Shown: piece after piece, positions 31,762 to 34,636 of the stretch
Layout: each line of letters opens with the position of its first letter
Position numbering within the stretch: the stretch's first letter is position 1
Origin: an uncultured Lachnospiraceae bacterium
GTDB taxonomy: Bacteria > Bacillota > Clostridia > Lachnospirales > Lachnospiraceae
Length of the DNA stretch: 34,636 nt
NCBI GenBank assembly: GCA_947179245.1
Contig: CAMXBD010000020.1
Location: 1 to 34,636 of the forward strand
Reading direction: 5' to 3'
Program-made: the position numbers and the translations under genes
Notes under the pieces: generated by a model
What the model saw: only the letters and a program-made list of their open reading frames with translations
Database searches by the model: none
What the model was told of the DNA's origin: nothing

Positions 31762-32736
31762 ATGAGTAAAAAGAAAATACTGATTACCGGGTTTTCCGGT
31801 TTTGTGAGCAGACACCTGCTTGCGTATATGCAGGAAAATGATAATGATGTGGAAGTGTGCGGAATAGATATCAATCCGCCCGTATTCGATCTTGCGGCGT
31901 TTCCCAGTATCGACGTGACTTATCATACGGTGAACCTGCTTGACACCGATGCCGTGAAGGAACTGCTTACCATGTTCAGACCGGATTACATTGTACATCT
32001 TGCGTCTTTCAGCAGTGTGGCATATAGTTGGAAACAACCAATCGTGTGTTTTCAAAACAATACGAATATTTTCCTGAATATCATAGCGGTCATTCAGGAA
32101 TTGGATTTAAAATGCAGAGTCCTGTCGGTCGGTTCGTCCGAAGAATACGGGAATGTGAGTGAGGCTGATCTGCCTCTGAGGGAAGACCGCAGTCTGTTTC
32201 CCTGCAGTCCTTATGCGGTAGCCCGCGTGGCGCAGGAGATGCTGTCCCGTGTCTATGCCGACAGTTACGGGGTAGATATTGTAATGACGAGATCCTTCAA
32301 CCATATCGGACCATGGCAGGATACACGCTTTGTTATACCCGGATTTATATCAAGGATCTTGGAAATCAAGAAAGCAGGGAAAATGCGCGGCACGATCGAG
32401 ACGGGCGATCTGTCGATCATTCGTGATTTCGTGGATGTGCGCGATGTGGTGAGAGCATACTATAATCTGCTTTTGAACGGCAAGTCCGGGGAATTATACA
32501 ATATTTGCTCCGGTAAAGGTATCCGGCTTTCGGATATTGTGCATAAGATTGCTGATATGTTAGAAATTGAAATTGACACGGTAGTAAATCCGGATTTTGT
32601 GAGGTTAAATGACAATCATATGATTGTCGGCTCCCATGAGAAGATCAGTGCGGATATCGGATGGGAACCCGCCATTGCGCTTGATACTACGCTTAAGGAT
32701 ATGATTGCGTATTATGAGAAAAAAGAATCGGTATGA
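31762..32736 (+). CDS. NAD-dependent epimerase/dehydratase, GDP-6-deoxy-D-mannose reductase-like
   Basis: 324 residues, extended SDR fold. The dinucleotide motif is ILITGFSGFVSRHLL (6-20), with the last glycine of GxxGxxG replaced by serine. Reductase-like signatures are RPDYIVHLASFSSVAYSW (73-90), SVGSSEEYGNVSE, TRSFNHIGPWQDTRFVIPGF and DFVDVRDVVRAYYNLLLNGKSGELYNICSGKG. They match RMD enzymes, which reduce GDP-4-keto-6-deoxymannose to GDP-D-rhamnose, better than GDP-mannose dehydratase. The catalytic YxxxK appears as YAVAR (Y151, R155). That lysine-to-arginine change may alter or abolish classical SDR chemistry, or be normal for this subgroup. AAAAGGG precedes the start. The substrate-producing dehydratase is not in the window. 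Confidence 0.82.
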   Translation: MSKKKILITGFSGFVSRHLLAYMQENDNDVEVCGIDINPPVFDLAAFPSIDVTYHTVNLLDTDAVKELLTMFRPDYIVHLASFSSVAYSWKQPIVCFQNNTNIFLNIIAVIQELDLKCRVLSVGSSEEYGNVSEADLPLREDRSLFPCSPYAVARVAQEMLSRVYADSYGVDIVMTRSFNHIGPWQDTRFVIPGFISRILEIKKAGKMRGTIETGDLSIIRDFVDVRDVVRAYYNLLLNGKSGELYNICSGKGIRLSDIVHKIADMLEIEIDTVVNPDFVRLNDNHMIVGSHEKISADIGWEPAIALDTTLKDMIAYYEKKESV

Positions 32737-33656
32737 AAAAAGAAATTAGTGTTATCCTAATCAATTATAACGGAAAAAAATATAACGATGCGTGTATCTC
32801 CTCTATCTTGGGCAGCACGATTGCCAAGCGCATTCAGATTGTGGTGGTTGACAATGCATCTACAGATGATTCTCTGTCGGCACTGCGTGGACGCTGGGGC
32901 GGTCATGAACAGATTCATTTGATTGAGCTGAATGATAATTACGGATTTTCCAAGGCGAACAACGAGGGCATCCGCTGGTCGATGGAACAGGGGATAGATT
33001 ATTACCTTTTGCTGAACAACGATACGGAGATTGAGCCGGATACGATCGAACAGATGATGCGCTGTGGACAGAAAACGAAAAACATCGTCGTCCCGAAGGT
33101 TTTATATGCCGACAGAAAGAATGTAATCTGGTGCGCGGGAGGAACATTTACGCCCGTGCTTTGGAAAACCATTCAAAGCGGGTTAGATCAGACGGACAGC
33201 GGGCAGTTTGATGTAAGCGGGGAGTGTCTGTTTGCCAACGGATGTGCGCTTCTTCTGTCGAGGGAGATCGTGGAGCGGACAGGATTTCTTGATGAGCGCT
33301 TTTTCCTCTATTACGAGGATGTAGAGTACAGCATGAGAGCGGCACAGAACAGTATCGGAATCTATTATTGTGCCGAAGCAGTCGTTTACCATAAGGTGAA
33401 CGGTTCTACCGGAGGAAATGAGCGCCCTGCAAATGCATATTACATCACGAGGAACTGGCTGTTGTGCAACAGCCTTTGTATGTGGCATGGAGAGGCAATA
33501 AGCGGGAAATTGCGGTTCCTGTTATTTATTGCCTATTTTGCATGCAATAGATTGGCGTGGCTGCTCATCTGGTTTATACAGGGGAAAAGGGGAATGTGTA
33601 CTGCTCTGCTTCAGGGAGTCAGGGATTTCAACAGGAAGAAGTGGGGACAATATTGA
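32733..33656 (+). CDS. GT2 glycosyltransferase, WbbL/rhamnosyltransferase-like
   Basis: 307 residues. The GT-A pattern is that of the WbbL-type subfamily: EISVILINYNGKKYNDACISS, VVVDNASTDDSLSAL (37-51), NDNYGFSKANNEGI, LLLNNDTEIEPDTI (93-106, NND as metal motif), FANGCALLLSREIVERTGFLDERFFLYYEDVEYSMRA and VYHKVNGSTGG. The C-terminal end has a hydrophobic helix (about 263-285) that may rest on the membrane. Rhamnosyl transfer is the commonest activity in the subfamily and fits the preceding deoxysugar-type reductase, but this is inference. ATGA overlap with the reductase gene suggests coupled translation. Confidence 0.9.
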   Translation: MKKEISVILINYNGKKYNDACISSILGSTIAKRIQIVVVDNASTDDSLSALRGRWGGHEQIHLIELNDNYGFSKANNEGIRWSMEQGIDYYLLLNNDTEIEPDTIEQMMRCGQKTKNIVVPKVLYADRKNVIWCAGGTFTPVLWKTIQSGLDQTDSGQFDVSGECLFANGCALLLSREIVERTGFLDERFFLYYEDVEYSMRAAQNSIGIYYCAEAVVYHKVNGSTGGNERPANAYYITRNWLLCNSLCMWHGEAISGKLRFLLFIAYFACNRLAWLLIWFIQGKRGMCTALLQGVRDFNRKKWGQY

Positions 33657-33707
33657 ATGGCTCCGGGCGTGGAACGGAAGGCTGGCCGGATCAAAGAGGA
33701 ATCGGAT

Positions 33708-34636
33708 ATGTATAAAATATTATATATTTCATATTTTGCTCCGTATGATAAGGTAGATCATGCGGGCGGGAAAGTCCATAATTTTTATATTAAAAAATTG
33801 CAGAAGGAACCAAAATGTGACGTTACACTTCTGACCATGTGTTACCAGAGAGAATGCGAGAAACTTGATTTGGAAGAGTACGGGATTAAGCATAGACTTG
33901 TTGTACTGGACCGTACAATGCCACAGAAATACATCCGCATGTTTTTCAGCGGTTTTTCGTATTTTAATCCATGGGATAAATATGGCAAAATTCTGTTGAA
34001 TTATGAGAGATACCGGCTTAAGAAAATGATCAGGCAATATGCGAGGGAGGGTGAGAAGCCGGACTTGATTGTCCTGCAGTGGACGCAGATCATTCTGCTT
34101 ATGCCGTTTGTCAGGAAATTGTATCCTGATACACCGGTCACTGCCATTGAGGAAGATGTCATTTTCCTTAATTTTTTTCGACGGATCGGGCTGGCGAAAA
34201 GCAGATGGCAGAAATATATCGCGGATTTTCAGTACCGCAATGTACGCCAAAAAGAGCTGGCAGCTTTAGAAGAGGCAGAACAGGTAGTGGTCAACAATTT
34301 CAAAGATTCAGGCTTGCTGGTGGAGAATGGGATTGAGAAGGCAAAAATATTTACATCATCGGTATATTTTGAAAACTACAGTTGTGTAAACAGGGATCAT
34401 AACAGCACGCATACAACAGAGAAAACGGGAGAATATAGAGATATCCTGTATTATGGCGCCATGCACAGAGAAGAGAATCATATCAGTGCAGTATGGTTTA
34501 TAGAAAACGTTATGCCGCATCTCCCCGGAAATTACCGGTTTGTTATCGTAGGGGCACGGCCGGGAAAAGAACTGCTGGCTTTGCAGAATGACAGGATTAA
34601 GGTGGCTGGGTTTGTAGAAAAGATCGAACCATATTT
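33708..34636 (+). CDS. GT4-like glycosyltransferase, cut by window end
   Basis: An open frame of 309 codons from ATG 33708 reaches the last base without a stop. AGAGGA (33695-33700) supports this start; an in-frame ATG at 33657, directly after the previous stop, is possible but has no such site. The protein begins MYKILYISYFAPYDKVDHAGGKVHNFYIKKL, a GT-B acceptor-domain start, and later shows VVVNNFKDSGLLVENGI, DILYYGAMHREENHISAVWFIENVMPHL, YRFVIVGARPGKELL and IKVAGFVE, the usual donor-domain strands of GT4/GT1-type enzymes. The E-x7-E region would lie beyond the window. It shows that the locus continues downstream. Confidence 0.8.
   Translation, partial: MYKILYISYFAPYDKVDHAGGKVHNFYIKKLQKEPKCDVTLLTMCYQRECEKLDLEEYGIKHRLVVLDRTMPQKYIRMFFSGFSYFNPWDKYGKILLNYERYRLKKMIRQYAREGEKPDLIVLQWTQIILLMPFVRKLYPDTPVTAIEEDVIFLNFFRRIGLAKSRWQKYIADFQYRNVRQKELAALEEAEQVVVNNFKDSGLLVENGIEKAKIFTSSVYFENYSCVNRDHNSTHTTEKTGEYRDILYYGAMHREENHISAVWFIENVMPHLPGNYRFVIVGARPGKELLALQNDRIKVAGFVEKIEPY

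Overview
The window is one long, single-strand (+) glycan-biosynthesis locus: essentially a surface polysaccharide (capsule/exopolysaccharide) operon from a low-to-moderate GC Firmicute, most likely a gut-type Clostridia of the Lachnospiraceae. This rests on strong AAGGAGG-like ribosome sites, AGA/ATA-tolerant codon use, tight head-to-tail gene packing with many ATGA overlaps, and protein families typical of that group. I recognise about 32 genes. The first and last are cut by the window edges, and every supported gene lies on the + strand. I see no tRNA, rRNA, CRISPR array or transposase.

Layout. 1-3156: tail of an upstream glycan gene set (an unidentified 3' fragment, a DUF5672 protein, a GT17-like glycosyltransferase and a first Wzy-like polymerase). 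3145-3948: a small, visibly AT-rich toxin-antitoxin cassette (antitoxin plus PIN/VapC-type toxin) inserted exactly at the 3' end of that polymerase gene. It is flanked by a perfect 26-bp direct repeat, and the distal copy still carries an in-frame stop codon. 3951-4031: a likely promoter. 4032-17037: the main assembly set, comprising a priming polyprenyl-phosphate sugar-phosphate transferase, GT4 and GT2 enzymes, a GT11 alpha-1,2-fucosyltransferase-like enzyme, a polysaccharide pyruvyl transferase, a MOP flippase (Wzx), a cytoplasmic GH88/GH105-like protein, a second Wzy-like polymerase with an extra two-helix C-terminal module, and a WecG/TagA (GT26)-GT4 fusion. 17055-25765: another GT4, a radical SAM/SPASM protein, two membrane acyltransferases, a GT-C-type membrane glycosyltransferase, a PglK-like ABC flippase and a GT-D-fold transferase. 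25815-34636: GT4 enzymes, a second GT-C-type membrane protein followed by a DPM1-like GT2 and a DUF2304 protein, a third acyltransferase, a GDP-6-deoxymannose-reductase-like SDR, a WbbL-like GT2 and a truncated GT4-like gene.

How the genes could work together (inference). The 4032 enzyme loads the first sugar phosphate on undecaprenyl phosphate. The soluble GT-A/GT-B enzymes extend the repeat unit, which is pyruvylated and fucosylated. Wzx and/or the PglK-like ABC protein flips it. A Wzy protein polymerises it outside, and GT-C enzymes fed by the DPM1-like/DUF2304 pair, together with acyltransferases, decorate it on the outer face. The presence of two polymerases and two unrelated flippases suggests either two glycans made from one locus or the fusion of two ancestral clusters. 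No chain-length/tyrosine-kinase regulatory genes (Wzz/Wze) and no GDP-mannose 4,6-dehydratase are visible here.
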